From: Anthoceros angustus
Taxonomy: Eukaryota > Streptophyta > Anthocerotopsida > Anthocerotales > Anthocerotaceae
Direction of reading: 5' to 3'
DNA: 64,000 nucleotides
Assembly (NCBI GenBank): GCA_010909165.1
Contig: MU008161.1
Location: 1,054,001 to 1,118,000, forward strand
The first letter of the stretch is position 1. Every line of letters begins with the position of its first letter. This document shows, piece by piece, positions 24,865 through 36,331 of this stretch. The position numbers were made by a program, and so were the translations under genes. The notes beneath the pieces are model-generated. The model ran no database searches. It worked only from the letters and a program-made list of their open reading frames with translations, and was not told where the DNA came from.

Positions 24865-25030
24865 AGCATAAAGCTTCATCCTCCTATCAATCGTGATCTC
24901 CGTCAATGGTACAATACTACAAGTTGCATAAAGCTTTATCAATCGTAATCTCATCCAATGGAATAATACAAGTCGTAGACAGCTTCATCCTCCTATCAAT
25001 CGTCATCTCCGCCAGTGAACAATACTAAAG
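24865..25030. repeat. Three short direct repeats (AGCTTCATCCTCCTATCAATC)
   Basis: CTTCATCCTCCTATCAATCG occurs at about 24873 and 24985, with a diverged copy (CTTTATCAATCGTAATCTC) near 24932. All are followed by a CAATGG/CAGTGAA(C)AATAC-type stretch. The region has no coding signal. Confidence 0.6.
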
Positions 25031-25689
25031 ATTCTCTAACAAATATGGACAGCATAAATAATATAACTCTAGCTAAATTCACCAAACTGCTTGACTAATA
25101 AAAGGGTCTGTCCGGTGTATGCGTGTATGCCGGGACAACTTCATTTTCCACCAAAAAGCAAAAAGAAAGATACATATGAATGTTTGCAGGTGGAATCACA
25201 GTTTAGGGTGGACAGTTGACATTGAAGGTAGAAGAAAGCCGAGCCCTGTATCCAATTGAATGCTCCGCACAACAAGGCAGGAAATGTCGGCCTGGCGGAA
25301 TGTGACCAGGGCAGCCCCGGCATCAACCGGGCAGGCATCAGCTCCACGCGGGCCCGGCGGCTCTGCCGGGGCGGCAGCGGCCAGGATGATGACTCTCGAC
25401 TCCACATCCACCGCGGTTCGAACCCGGGGTTAGGGGCCGGGTTGGGTTGGACTTGAGTTGGACTCGCTCGGCGTCCTCTCCTCCTCGTCCCTTCCTGCGT
25501 CTGTCCTGGGCCTCGGCGGTGCAGCACAAGAGCAGTGTAACACTGTGGAGCAGGTAGTCTCAGCAGCAGGAGCAGCAGCACTGTGCGAGCCAGCCACCTA
25601 GGGATCCTGCCTCCACCTCCCCCGCCTGAGCCTGCAAGGGAACTGTTTTCCGGGCGGGGATTGCCACAGGCTTGAATGCCCACAGCCCT

Positions 25690-26349
25690 CCTCTCAGGAG
25701 CCGCTGCGCATGAAGCCCCTCGCCCCGTGACTTGAGGATTGGATTTCCTAGATTGTGCTGTGGGGATCGCCTCGCGGCGGGTAGCTGGGTGCCGTCCGGG
25801 CCGGGCCGCGATGGCCTTTCCTGCTGGCTAGGATGCTGTGCGGGGCCTACTGGCTTGCGCCCGGCGCATGTGCGGCCGCAAGGCCAGGGCGGGGTCTGGT
25901 TGCCGGGCCGCGCACGCAGGCTGTGCGTAGCCTCGCTCGGCTGGAATCGGCAGCCGGAAGCTCCTGCTGGTGAGAGTTGAGTGGAAATAAGCGGGCCGGC
26001 CTGCTTCCTTCTCCGGATGCGATCTTGTGTTTAACCGCCTCATTTCGTGGAGAGCAGGAATGCGGCTTGGCTCCCGTGGGAAAGGGGGAATTGTGTTGTG
26101 TGGGCGAGGGGTGCTGTTTTGCTGCTAGCTCACTGTCTTGGCTGGATTTCGGGAGAAATGCACTCTGGTAGCGCAGCAGCTCTGCTTGCCACCAGTTAGC
26201 TAGCTAAGTCAAGCATGGAAGCTGAGTGTACGGAGTGGAGCCGACATTCAGGTTGGGCCCGAGGGCTCTGCACCAGATTTTCTACCACGGTGATGCTTTG
26301 ATTTAGCCAGGGTTCGTGTTTTCGGGCTTCTGCCGTCGCACCTGTTGTC
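25690..26349 (+). promoter_or_regulatory. GC-rich leader/promoter region of the kinase gene
   Basis: This is the DNA immediately upstream of the kinase start codon. It is markedly GC-rich from about 25700 to 25930, in contrast with the AT-rich DNA left of 25.1 kb, and lacks conserved coding sequence. I see no convincing TATA box. The boundaries of promoter and 5' UTR are inferred only from position. Confidence 0.35.
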
Positions 26350-29300
26350 ATGGAGGAGAAGAAAACCTATCCTGTTGTGGCCTCGGGCTACAAGATTTTG
26401 GAGGAAGTAGGGCAGGGTGTGAGCGCTACTGTGTATCGCGCGATGTGCCTTCCTCTTTCTGAAATTGTGGCGATCAAGAGCTTGGATCTGGAGAAGTGCA
26501 ACAGTAATCTGGTAGGTTTGCTATGGCTTCGATCCCGCCCAAACCGCGCTCACCGATTTTTCCGAATTCCTTGCTTGAACAGCGTTTGAGGGGAAATGTC
26601 ACCTCAACGACAGTGTCTGTCACTCAACATTTGCTTTCTGTGGGCGTGTGTATGGTTCTTCATAGCTGCCACATAATCAGGTAGATTGAGTCCTTGAGGA
26701 TTAGGGCAAATTTGGCTTCTTCGATGCAGCCAGCTGGCTGCCGAGCTACCGAACGTCCTGCTTCCTGCTGTTTAGCATGCAGGCTTATCATCCAAATTAC
26801 TATCACGTTTGCCCATTCAGCGATGCAATTGGATATTTGAGACGTGCAGATGATTTTTTCCATTCCCGGGCAGGTTCTAGCTTGTATATTCTTTTAGAAA
26901 TGTTAGATTGCAATTCTGGCCCTACATTTTTGCAGTGAAATCTGTTCCCAGTGTTCACGATTGCCTGTATCTCTACTACGCCTGCGCGAGCGATGTTTTC
27001 GAAGGAGACATTTTGTCAGGGAACTATAGCAAATTCGGTAATTTTTGAGTGCGTAACGATGCTGAATTGTGCATAATTCATGATGTGACGCAGGATGAGA
27101 TCCGAAGAGAAGCCCAGACCATGAGCCTGATCAGCCATGCAAATGTTGTGAAGGCTCATTGCTCGTTCGTGGTGGATCAGAGTCTATGGGTCGTCATGCC
27201 GTACATGTCTGGGGGTTCCTGTCTGCACATCATGAAGGCTGCACAACCTAACGGCTTTGAGGAGGCTGTTATTGCAACTGTGTTGAGGGAGACACTGAAG
27301 GCCCTTGAGTATCTCCATCGCCATGGCCACATCCATCGAGATGTCAAGGTATACTGTCAGTCTCAGATTGCCTCAGAGTTCACTTCCCTTCTATTGTTAG
27401 GTCCTAAAGCATTCATCTCTCGGGTGAAGGACTTGGACTATCATTTACTCACGGGTTCTTCTCTTGTTAGGCTGGGAATATCTTGGTTGATTCAAATGGA
27501 TCAGTCAAGCTTGGAGACTTTGGTGTATCAGCTTGCATGTTTGACACTGGTGATAGACAACGGTCACGGAACACCTTTGTGGGAACTCCCTGCTGGTGTG
27601 TCTTGGAGGCTTACTCACTTCAAATTCTGCTGTAAAACTTTTCAGGATGCTGTTTTCTAACTAAACTAGTGATGTATATGGGAGGGTTCAGGGTGTTTAG
27701 ACTGATGGTAGTATGACATGTCAGGATGGCACCTGAAGTTATGGAGCAGGTTCATGGCTACGACTTCAAGTAAGTCAAGTTTTGTTGTGCTGGACACATT
27801 TGTGTGTGCATTGCTGAAATTTGCGGTCAAGTACCACCTTAAGGCTTGACAGTCGAGATACTATGTCATCTGTGGGGGCCTGCAAAGTGCATCTGTTGGA
27901 TGTGGTGTCCTTGCACGTCCATGTCCGCTTACTTGAGTGTTAGATGTGTTGTGCTGCAGGGCAGACATTTGGTCTTTTGGAATAACTGCACTGGAGCTTG
28001 CTCGTGGTCACGCTCCTTTTTCCAAGTTTCCTCCAATGAAGGTAGTTCTTTTTTCATGGTACGCTGTACAAAAACGTGTCTGCAACCTGTCTTGATCTTA
28101 ATCCTGACAGGTGCATTCAATCCTCTCTTCTCAAGCATAAGACCACAATGTATGTTTGCTTGATATCAATAGGTGCTGTTGATGACCCTGCAAAACGCTC
28201 CTCCAGGGCTTGATTGCGAAGGAGATAAGCGGTTTTCAAAGGTTAACTATTTGCTTCTGTCCACGCTCTTAGTTTGGTGCAATTTGGATGGGAACTGTTG
28301 GGATTTTCAGAGCTCTAGTGCGAGTTCTGAATGAGGTGGCATTGGGGCTTGCATCTGCAACTTAGGTGTGGCAATGACTTGTGTGCAGTCGTTTAAAGAG
28401 ATGATAGCAATGTGCCTTGTAAAGGACCCAACTAGGAGACCATCCGCAGAAAAGCTTTTAAAGCACTCATTCTTCAAGCATGCACGGTCCGCTGACTACA
28501 TTGCCAAACATCTTTTGGAGGGATTACCTCCTCTTGGAGAGCGTGTGAAGAGCCTGAAGGTTGGTATACCTTGTCAATGCAATATCTGACTGAACCTCCA
28601 TGTTGGCTCAAATTTTCTGAAAGTGTGACTTTCCCGTGCATTCAGGATAAGGACGCTGTACGGCTAGCTCAGAAGAAGATGCCTTATGGAGAGCAGGAGG
28701 AGAAATCCCAGGTGATTCTGCAGTTTCTTTGCTAGGCTCGATAGTGGGTGTACTCTACTAACGTATGTACCCACATTAGCATCTACCATGCATTTTCAAG
28801 CTTGGTGATGGTTCCCTGTTCTTACGGTGGCCTAAGTTGCTAGAAACTTCCAGGGGAGGGGCTATTGCATTCTTAGGGCTTTTGAGTGATAGAATGCGTT
28901 ATATGAGAGTGCAGTATGTACTCATTGATGGTCTAGCAGGTTAATTGATGCAAGCTGCCTGCCGGTTGTGGAGTGGACATGCTTCCTGCGTTCTGATTAT
29001 CCATTTCTGTAGGTATCTGGAAGAAAGTTTGTGTTCTCTAACAATGCGTTATATTTGACCAGAAAGAGTACCAAAGGGGAGTGAGTAGTTGGAACTTCAA
29101 TGTGGAAGATTTGAAGGCTCAGGCAGCTCTGGTATTCAGGCTGTGCTTGGTGATTGCTTTCATGCAGGTTTTACATCCAAGTGCTAGCCTTTGAGTACGC
29201 TCTGACTCCTCTATAAACAGATACAAGATGATGACGAGCCAGCAATTTCAAAGGTGCCTGAAGAAGAAGAGCAGTCAAAGCCACGATCGAGCAGAGAGAG

Positions 29301-32300
29301 TGATGACTCACTAGAAGCTGCCTCACAAGCTGCCAGTTCTTCCCCACAGCCGTCTGTGACCAGGGATTCTCAGATGACAACATCTGCTAGCACCCTTAAG
29401 CCCGAGACAGCAACTGATGTGAGTATGCCGTGTGTTATTGCGAAGCTATGGCAAATGTACTTGAGAGTTGTTCAAGCCTGAAGCATGGCAGTTTGTTCCA
29501 GGTTGGCGACCGCGCTTCAAGGAATCGCACTGGACAATTGTCAACAGCACTGCAGTCCAAGTCATTTCCTAGGTATCATCAGTTTTCTTTCACCCAAGTT
29601 TGTCGGCACTTTGGGCAATGTAGGTATTGTGGTAAGGAGATGGTAAGGCAGATGCCTGTGCGGAAGTGAGCTAGCTGAGATGATTATCGTTTTCTCTTTC
29701 TGGTGGGTCCCTTCCCTAAATCTTGCTGGGCCGTGTCCAAGCTGGCTGGTCCTTGATTAAGCCAGACAAGTCATGTAGCGGTGATCTGAGCCGGAGCCAC
29801 CTGTAGGCATCTTTTTCCTTTTTCAGTTTAGAATTCGATAGTGTAGGGGAGGCCCCTTGTAGGATCCGTCTTTTACATGAAGGTAATTGTGGCGCTTTTG
29901 TGTCTACTTATAGGTCTGGACCGCAGCTTTTGGGGAGGAAAGAGCCCAAGCATATGTGAGTTCTTATTTTGGAGATGTTATATAGGATTGTTGTGTCGTG
30001 TTGTCAGCAGGGCTTTTGTTTTTACAAGGTTCTAGGAGACATCGGTGTAGTTGTGACATCCCTTGCCAGCTGATAACGTATCATCGTTATAACTAATCAT
30101 GAGCAGATTACACTCTCGGTCTGATTGATGAGGTTCCATATCTGTGATCCATTACTACTTGTCTTCCATGTTGCCTATCTTTGTGTAATCGGTGGTGCAG
30201 TGGGCGTTTTGATGTGTTCGAGGATGATGGGAGCCCACGCTGGCATGAACCCGCAAAAGCACAGGAGCTTCGTAGGACAGAATCATCTCGGGATGTTCGA
30301 GATGCAAGTGAGGTTCGAAGCCTGTCGGACAAGGATAGACGGGATGATCTGAAACGTGATGACAGGGACGAGCTTCGCAGGCCAGCAAGTGGCCCTTTGA
30401 TACCCGATCATGTGGTGGCCTCGTATAGGGGCCGCGAAGATGATAAAGACAGGTCAATATTTCAAGCGGAATCAAGACCATGAGTCTTTTTGAATTCCCA
30501 GTATGGTTGGTTTTTGTTTCTTGTAGGCAGGCAAGAGTGTTGATGCGGTTTTAGGGAATGAGTCGTTCGATGTGCTAATTCCAACAGGGATAGGGACCAC
30601 CGGCCGTCAAGTCGGCCCGGCGATGAGGTTAGAAATGCTCATCATCGCGAACGGGGCTCGCATAGTGGGCCCTTGACGTCATCAGGTGCTCCAATACCAG
30701 ACTCCAGGCCTGCAGCAAATGGGTCTTCAAGACCTCCTCCAAGTATGTGCCTGCTAACCACGATTGCTCCTGGGGCATGCTCACCAGTTTTGGTACGCTG
30801 AAGCATGAATGGAACGAGTTGTGTGTATGCGGTGCTCACAAATTGGTCTGTCCTTGCACCTTGTGTAGCGGTAGGCATCAAGGAAGGTCCTGATGAGAAG
30901 CCGAAGGGGCCAGTGATACAGAAGAAAGGCCGTTTTTCTGTTGTTTCAGATGATGTGGCGATGGCTGAGGTAACAACTCTTCAGATTCCTTTTTGGGTTA
31001 GGTGCGGTATGAGTGGCAGTTCCAACTATTAGGTGAGCTGGTTCTTGATCCGGTCTGAGGCAGTGATATTTAAAATGGTTCACTCCTTTCAGGAAGTCCA
31101 TCATTCAAGTAATCGATCAAAGGGGAGCGCTCAGGTCGGTGGTGATTCAGTTTTATGATTGTCATGATGGGGCAGCTTCTTAGATTTTTTTTTCTTTCTT
31201 TATTTATTTGTGTGAGGGGGCCTAGGGGGAGGGGGGCTTAATCTGTGGCAGTCGGAGCAGAGGTCCTGGTGAGGGCTGTAGTACCCTGCAGTTCTTTTTG
31301 GATAATAAGTTAGTGCACATTAACTGCTTTTGCAGACCGGGTCGCTTCACAAGTCTGCCAGTGTTGGTGACTGGTCATCAGAACGAAGGCTCTTTGTATG
31401 CTACCAGCCCCTGTAATGTTCTCTATGTCTATGGGTGTCAATTCCCCTCTTTCGAGGGGAAGAGGGGAAGTGTTCCAGGTCCTCCCTTGTGAACTCTTGT
31501 CTTGGGAACTAATGCGTTGGTTTTCCTTGTCGGGTGATTTCTTGCTTGGGAACGGTCTAAAGGCTAGGAGTGAATTGTGTGTGTTTCTTTTGATTGTCTC
31601 GTAACTGGATGGTTATACCCAATACAGGCACTGGGTTAAGACAGGTCTGGCTTCTTTGAGAGGCAGGTGCAATACGAGATATTGGTGTCAAGAGTCGTTC
31701 GCCCCATCTGTGCTGAAGAAATGCCGTCAAAAGCAAGTTCTAGGGTTTGAGTATGTGGTCACCGTTTGCTAGTGGGACACGTGTTTGAGCGAGCAGTGCC
31801 CTTAAGATCTTACGGTTTGAGTACACTTGTTTGGGTGAATGGTTGCAGGGCTTTTCAACCGTGTTCTTATGTAATGATCATGTTTTCTCATGCTATGGTG
31901 CAGCAACTTGCACAAAACTCATCCTTTTCTCAACCACCACCTTCAATTCCCACCAACTCAAGTACAGTGCCAGTCACCGCCATGATCACACAGCTACAGA
32001 ACATCTACAATCAGGGGGCAGTGCAGCAGGTGAGTCCGAGATTACCGTGGTTCGCCTAATTATGTCTGTCCTGGTGAAAGAAATGTAATGTTATGTTGCC
32101 TTCTGGCCCTCCAGGACTCGCTATTGAATATGATAAATAGCCTCAGCACGGGCGACGCAGCTGCTGGTGAGTGTTTCCGACATCTGGTATGTAATTTGGG
32201 TTTGTAATGGAGCATTGGAGGGAATGAGGGAGCTTGACGGTTGTGTGATGTTTGCCATCTTTAGGTCAACGCCTAAACCATTCCAGTTCCAAACACTTGC

Positions 32301-32959
32301 CTCGAAGTTCGAGTATTAGCGCTGGTGAATATCCTGTAAGTGGCTCTCTTTTCCGTGCTGTCATTGGAGTCAAAGGTGTTGCTTACAACGAGTTTGCCGC
32401 CAGGACTTTCTAGATCATGTTAGCGGTTTGTGTGATCTGTGGTGGGTACTTCTGAGGGAATCCTGTGCGTTACATCAGATGGAAGTGCCAACGGAAAGGG
32501 AGCGGGATCTTTGGCACCAGTTCACAGAGCTTCAAAACAAGTAAGTCAACAGAGGGGCGTCTGAGAGCCATGTAGCTAACGCCGACGTGAAGGGGTCCAG
32601 TACTGTTGAGGCCAAGAGTGTAGCATTGCATTTACAAGTTCCTTGCTTCACAGGTTGCAAATATTGTCGGATGAGATGCACAACCAAAAATTAAGGAATG
32701 TACAGGTAACTGAGGCGTCTTATGTCTTGCCTTTGTAGATATGCTAATTCGTTGGTTGAGATGCACAACTTGAAGTCAAGGAATGGACAGGTAACTGATT
32801 GCTTCTTGCTTGGTTGCACGGCGTGCCTCTGTATGTGGTGGTTGACGGTGGGCTTAAATGTGTTGTGCTGTGCAGCTTGAGAGGCAATTGAATGCTATCT
32901 ATAACAAGGAAGAGGAGGAGAGAATACGACGGGAGGAGGCTGCCAAGGAGGATGGCTAA
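26350..32959 (+). CDS. Ste20/SPAK-OSR1-like Ser/Thr protein kinase (BLUS1-related family), 23 exons
   Basis: This gene encodes a cytosolic protein kinase of the plant Ste20-like group that includes Arabidopsis BLUS1. Exons: 26350-26511, 27094-27348, 27471-27595, 27725-27769, 27960-28041, 28173-28241, 28389-28559, 28646-28711, 29063-29131, 29221-29418, 29502-29572, 29914-29955, 30201-30452, 30588-30742, 30875-30969, 31093-31134, 31336-31395, 31904-32029, 32115-32166, 32265-32335, 32479-32540, 32654-32705 (or 32739-32790) and 32876-32959. All borders are GT-AG, phases agree, and the product is 801 residues. The kinase domain is complete: Gly loop GQGVSATV at 21-28, Lys43, HRDVK at about 135-139, DFG at 155-157, and GTPCWMAPEV. 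The family-specific post-kinase motif [11 protein letters not shown] follows near residue 340. The middle is charged and Arg/Asp/Ser-rich. The C-terminus has [10 protein letters not shown] and a coiled coil ending in [17 protein letters not shown]. The exon between 31395 and 31904 is the least certain join. Confidence 0.93.
32654..32790 (+). other. Tandemly duplicated, apparently mutually exclusive exons 22a/22b of the kinase gene
   Basis: Exon 22a (32654-32705) and exon 22b (32739-32790) are both exactly 52 nt and share GAGATGCACAAC, then AAGGAATG(T/G)ACAGGTAACTGA across the donor. Each has its own AG acceptor and GT donor. After exon 21, 22a reads [18 protein letters not shown] and 22b reads [18 protein letters not shown]. 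Both join in frame to [11 protein letters not shown] of the last exon. The spacer is 33 bp, too short for a normal plant intron. Joining both exons would place TAA three codons into 22b. Confidence 0.75.
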
Positions 32960-33534
32960 TATGGTGGTGAACCTTACACCACACACGATCCGTCAGCCGC
33001 GAGGAGGCAAGCTCCAGGTAGCACCTGCTGTAGCGCAGGGCAGGCACTCGGATTACTCGACTATGCACAGCTTGGAGGAACAAAGCGCTAAAATTTGGGT
33101 TCCATGACCTCGGTAGCCGTTCCCGATGCCGATCCTAAGACCATACACGCGTTGGTTTGATGTTGTACTTCAAATAATTTTATGATATGAGGCGAAGTTT
33201 GGAGACCGTGCCTTGTTGTGACGCACTGTGCACACTATTTGCGGCTTCGTGTCTTGTCCAAGTTGTTCTAGTAGTGGGCGAGTGACTGGCACGTTATGTT
33301 GATCGCCCACTCGTGCAGTTACAGGCCCATTTATGGGGCAGGAAAAGGGGCAACCCGCACGGGTGGGTGACTGCAAGCTGTCTGTCTCTTGCCCCGTCGC
33401 ACGTATGCCTAGTTCTTATATGTATGTACATAAAAAAGGATGAATCGGGCGTTGGCACTTGTGTTCGCGTTTGCGATTGCAGTTGCTTTTGCAAACTTGG
33501 CGTCGGAGAGTGAGTCGATGTTGTATTGGATCTG

Positions 33535-34353
33535 ATGGTGATGCGAATTGGAGCGTGGCCATGCATTACCATAATGCTGGTGTTGGCGAGTCTGGGGGCA
33601 CAGGGGCAGGCAGGCACTGATCGCGACTGCCTGAAGGCGCTGCAATCGAGCTTGAGGAATCCCGGGTTCCTGGCCGGGAACTGGACGGGCTCCAATTTCC
33701 CGTGCGCCTCAGCCTTTCTTGGAATCGAGTGCGGGCCGGCGAGCCAGCGCGTGTGGGCGCTGCGCCTAGGGGGCTTCGGGCTGGCGGGAATCCTGTCCCC
33801 GGGGCTTGCCGATTGTTCCGCCCTGACGGAGCTGGATCTGTCGGCGAACCTCTTCTCCGGCATAATTCCGCCCGACCTGGGCCGCCTCACAGCTCTGGTG
33901 AGCCTCAACCTGTCCGAAAACTCGCTGGTGGGCTCCATTCCGACCGAGCTTGCCGGCCTGACGGCCCTGGAGGCGCTGGATCTGGGCGGAAACAATCTGA
34001 CCGGGTCCATTCCCCCGGACCTCGGCTCGCTCGACAAGCTCGATTCCTTCAGCGTGGTGGGCAACTCTCTGTCGGGCCAGATTCCCAAATACCTGGCGCA
34101 GACGCCATCGGGCCGGACCCGCTTCAACGTCTCCTCCTTCCGGCCGGGCAACGAGCTGCTGCAGGGGGCTCCGTTGCCGCAGCCCGGCGGCGGTGAGCTG
34201 TCGGCGCTTTCCATCGTTTTCATCGGGCTCGCCAGCGGGCTGCTCAGCTTCGTCGTTAGCTTTGCGGCTGTCTGCGTATGGTTAAGGTGGGCACATCACA
34301 AGCTTTCCATTTCGCACGACGGCACATTCAAAAGCCTGCCGGAAAACGTGTGA
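33535..34353 (+). CDS. Small LRR receptor-like protein without kinase domain (BIR-ectodomain-like)
   Basis: This is a single-exon gene of 272 residues starting at the ATG at 33535 (a second ATG two codons later is possible). The order is a signal peptide (about 1-26, hydrophobic TIMLVLASLGAQG), an LRRNT_2-type cap (DCLKALQ..., paired Cys, C-A-S motif, GIEC), then about five plant-type LRRs at 73-190 (examples SALTELDLSANLFSG and TALEALDLGGNNLTG). A linker and one membrane span at about 223-249 follow, then a tail of only about 23 residues. The short five-LRR ectodomain resembles plant BIR-type receptor kinases that pair with BAK1/SERK co-receptors. No kinase sequence follows within the 395 bp before the next gene. 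It may be a truncated, decoy-like regulator, or a true receptor-like protein. It lies 0.58 kb after the kinase gene, same strand. Confidence 0.85.
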   Translation: MVMRIGAWPCITIMLVLASLGAQGQAGTDRDCLKALQSSLRNPGFLAGNWTGSNFPCASAFLGIECGPASQRVWALRLGGFGLAGILSPGLADCSALTELDLSANLFSGIIPPDLGRLTALVSLNLSENSLVGSIPTELAGLTALEALDLGGNNLTGSIPPDLGSLDKLDSFSVVGNSLSGQIPKYLAQTPSGRTRFNVSSFRPGNELLQGAPLPQPGGGELSALSIVFIGLASGLLSFVVSFAAVCVWLRWAHHKLSISHDGTFKSLPENV

Positions 34354-34748
34354 CGTTGCCTTGCTCACGCCGGGCTTACTTGTACATGTACAGGGCTGGC
34401 ACCAAGCAGGAGGTGGGTTCGGCCTTATCTGCCTTCAGATGAGTGCCATCGCCATCTACATGCTTCTTTCTTTCATACCCTTCATGAATTCGTGATGGTT
34501 TCTCGTAGCCACACCACATTTGCTAGCTCGAATGCGGAATTAGATAGTTGCTGGTCTCCATTTGCTGGCAGACCAAAATGGTCTATGCCAGGCAACGTTG
34601 TAAACTACTCTGCCGCCGCGACAGCAGAAAGGCCAAGCACATCGTTTTGGGGGCATTTGGCTTCAGTGAGATAATTTAATTGAGAACTGAAAATTGGCGG
34701 TGGCAGGATGTGATGTACAATGCCCATCCCTCCTAATGTACACTACTT
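34354..34748. other. Convergent 3' intergenic region
   Basis: This is the spacer between the LRR gene (+) and the RING gene (-), so it should hold both 3' UTRs. I see no kinase, membrane or RING coding sequence in it. Confidence 0.5.
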
Positions 34749-36331
34749 CTAAGCACCCCTCGGGCAGTTACCATCATCACGCCCTCTTGATCCAGAGGCA
34801 GCCACATTATGGTGGGGATCACCCAGGGGATCTGACGATGCAGTGACATGGGGAGGAGGCTGTGCAGGCATCGGTTCCATACGAGAGTCGGAGTGTGAGG
34901 CTGTTACCACCTGCGCCACGGGCAGAGCATGGTCAGGAGAACAGGTTGCAGATTCAACTCCTTCTTGCGCAAACATGGCATTGTGCCTGAGCGTGAAGTT
35001 GGGAGGAACATACGCGGCTGGGGCAACCGCCGCCGCAGCAGCAGAGGTGGAAGCCCAGTCTGGTGACTCTACAGTCTGCTCCTCCTGTGCCAGAGCTAAA
35101 GGACCTGGTTCACCGCGCTCCCACCTCCGCCACAGCCATAAACTCCATTTTCCCGACCTGGGATATCTGAGGGATGCTTCACGCCTGCGTCCTACCAGGA
35201 AAACCTCTCCACTCACTGGCTGCTCAGCACGGGAGCCCTGGGAGAGGGAGTTGGACGCGTCCCTGTTAGACAACGACTCGTCTGCCCTGATAGCACTTTC
35301 CAGGTCCCCAGCGTACCGCTGTCGACGGGACCTGTGCCAGAAGATTTCAGTGGCTTCACCAACCCCAGCCCGCCGTCGGGAGTGGGAGTGAGACGAGCCC
35401 TCAACTTCTTGGGCGGACATGTCATTTCCCTGTAGCCTAACTTCACATGAATCCTGCTGCTGCTGCAGCCGCTCAAACATGTTGTCAGGGACAGCTTCAT
35501 GAGAGAAGCGTGACCGAGCTGCCTGGGTGATTAGGGGAGAAGGTATGCACCTACCATCTGGACTTGAGCACAGAGAAATGCGACAGATAGGGCAGGTGGA
35601 GTGGTGCCGGAGCCAGGCATCAATGCAGTCAACATGAAAAGCATGCCCACACCTGGGCAGCACCCGAAGTACGTCTTTCTCTTCGTACTCACCCAGACAG
35701 ACTGTGCATCTGCGAGACCAAGGATACAGACAAGCACCCCGGCCTTCAGAGTCGTTTCAAACTCTTTCAGACAAAGTCAACCAGAACGTCCAACAACTTG
35801 CCACATTTCCACTGCTCATGCTAGCCTACTGGTATGACCACAACAATACTTACAATGCATCGTCTTTGGACGAAAAGACCTCTTGACTATACTTGACAGT
35901 GGGAAACGAGGCCACCACTGACGGCTCCATTCCCCTGGGACTCCGCTCTTCCACCTGCTTGCACCCGAATCCTAAAAATTAGAAGCACAGGAGGAAAAGC
36001 AGCGCAAGCACCCACGGACAACCTCAACGCAGACTGAACAGAAAAACCAAAAACCTCTCTCTGGACGCATCCTTCAAACCCCTGAGCATATCTCCCAATC
36101 CCAGCACCATATTCATGCATCTCCAATCCACAAACTGAGGCTTGCAACGAAGTAACACACGGGTTCCACTTGGTGACTGACATCATCTTCGGTTGAGTCG
36201 AAGTTCCTCCGCGGACGATGTCTCTGTTGCATGCGCACACACAGAAGGCGGGCGCACACGAACACAACGAAGGTGGCGCTCATTGCAAACCCCAGAATTG
36301 TCATAACCAGATTCATTGTACTGCTGATCAT
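34749..36331 (-). CDS. ATL-type RING-H2 E3 ubiquitin ligase, 3 exons
   Basis: This membrane-anchored E3 ligase would pass ubiquitin from an E2 to unknown targets. Proposed exons on the minus strand: 36331-36182, 35954-35854 and 35709-34749, giving 403 residues in phase. The exon 1/2 junction is the weak point: another acceptor lies at 35971. Exon 1 gives the typical ATL start, [20 protein letters not shown], a membrane span (about 8-32) and a basic patch. Exon 2 gives the GLD-like motif [16 protein letters not shown]. Exon 3 opens with the RING-H2 domain (about 85-126): C-x2-C-x15-C-x-H-x2-H-x2-C-x10-C-x2-C, including [21 protein letters not shown] long, Ser/Arg-rich, probably disordered tail of some 270 residues follows and is longer than usual for ATLs. 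The closest relatives I recall are ATL7/ATL59-like proteins. Confidence 0.85.

Noticed and set aside
25400-25435. tRNA-like T-loop (GGTTCGAACCC) in GC-rich DNA
   Set aside because: No D-arm, anticodon arm or acceptor stem could be placed around it, and the stem pairing is poor.
25141-25683. 180-residue minus-strand open frame upstream of the kinase
   Set aside because: Composition follows local GC richness, no recognisable domain, and overlapping frames on both strands are equally open.
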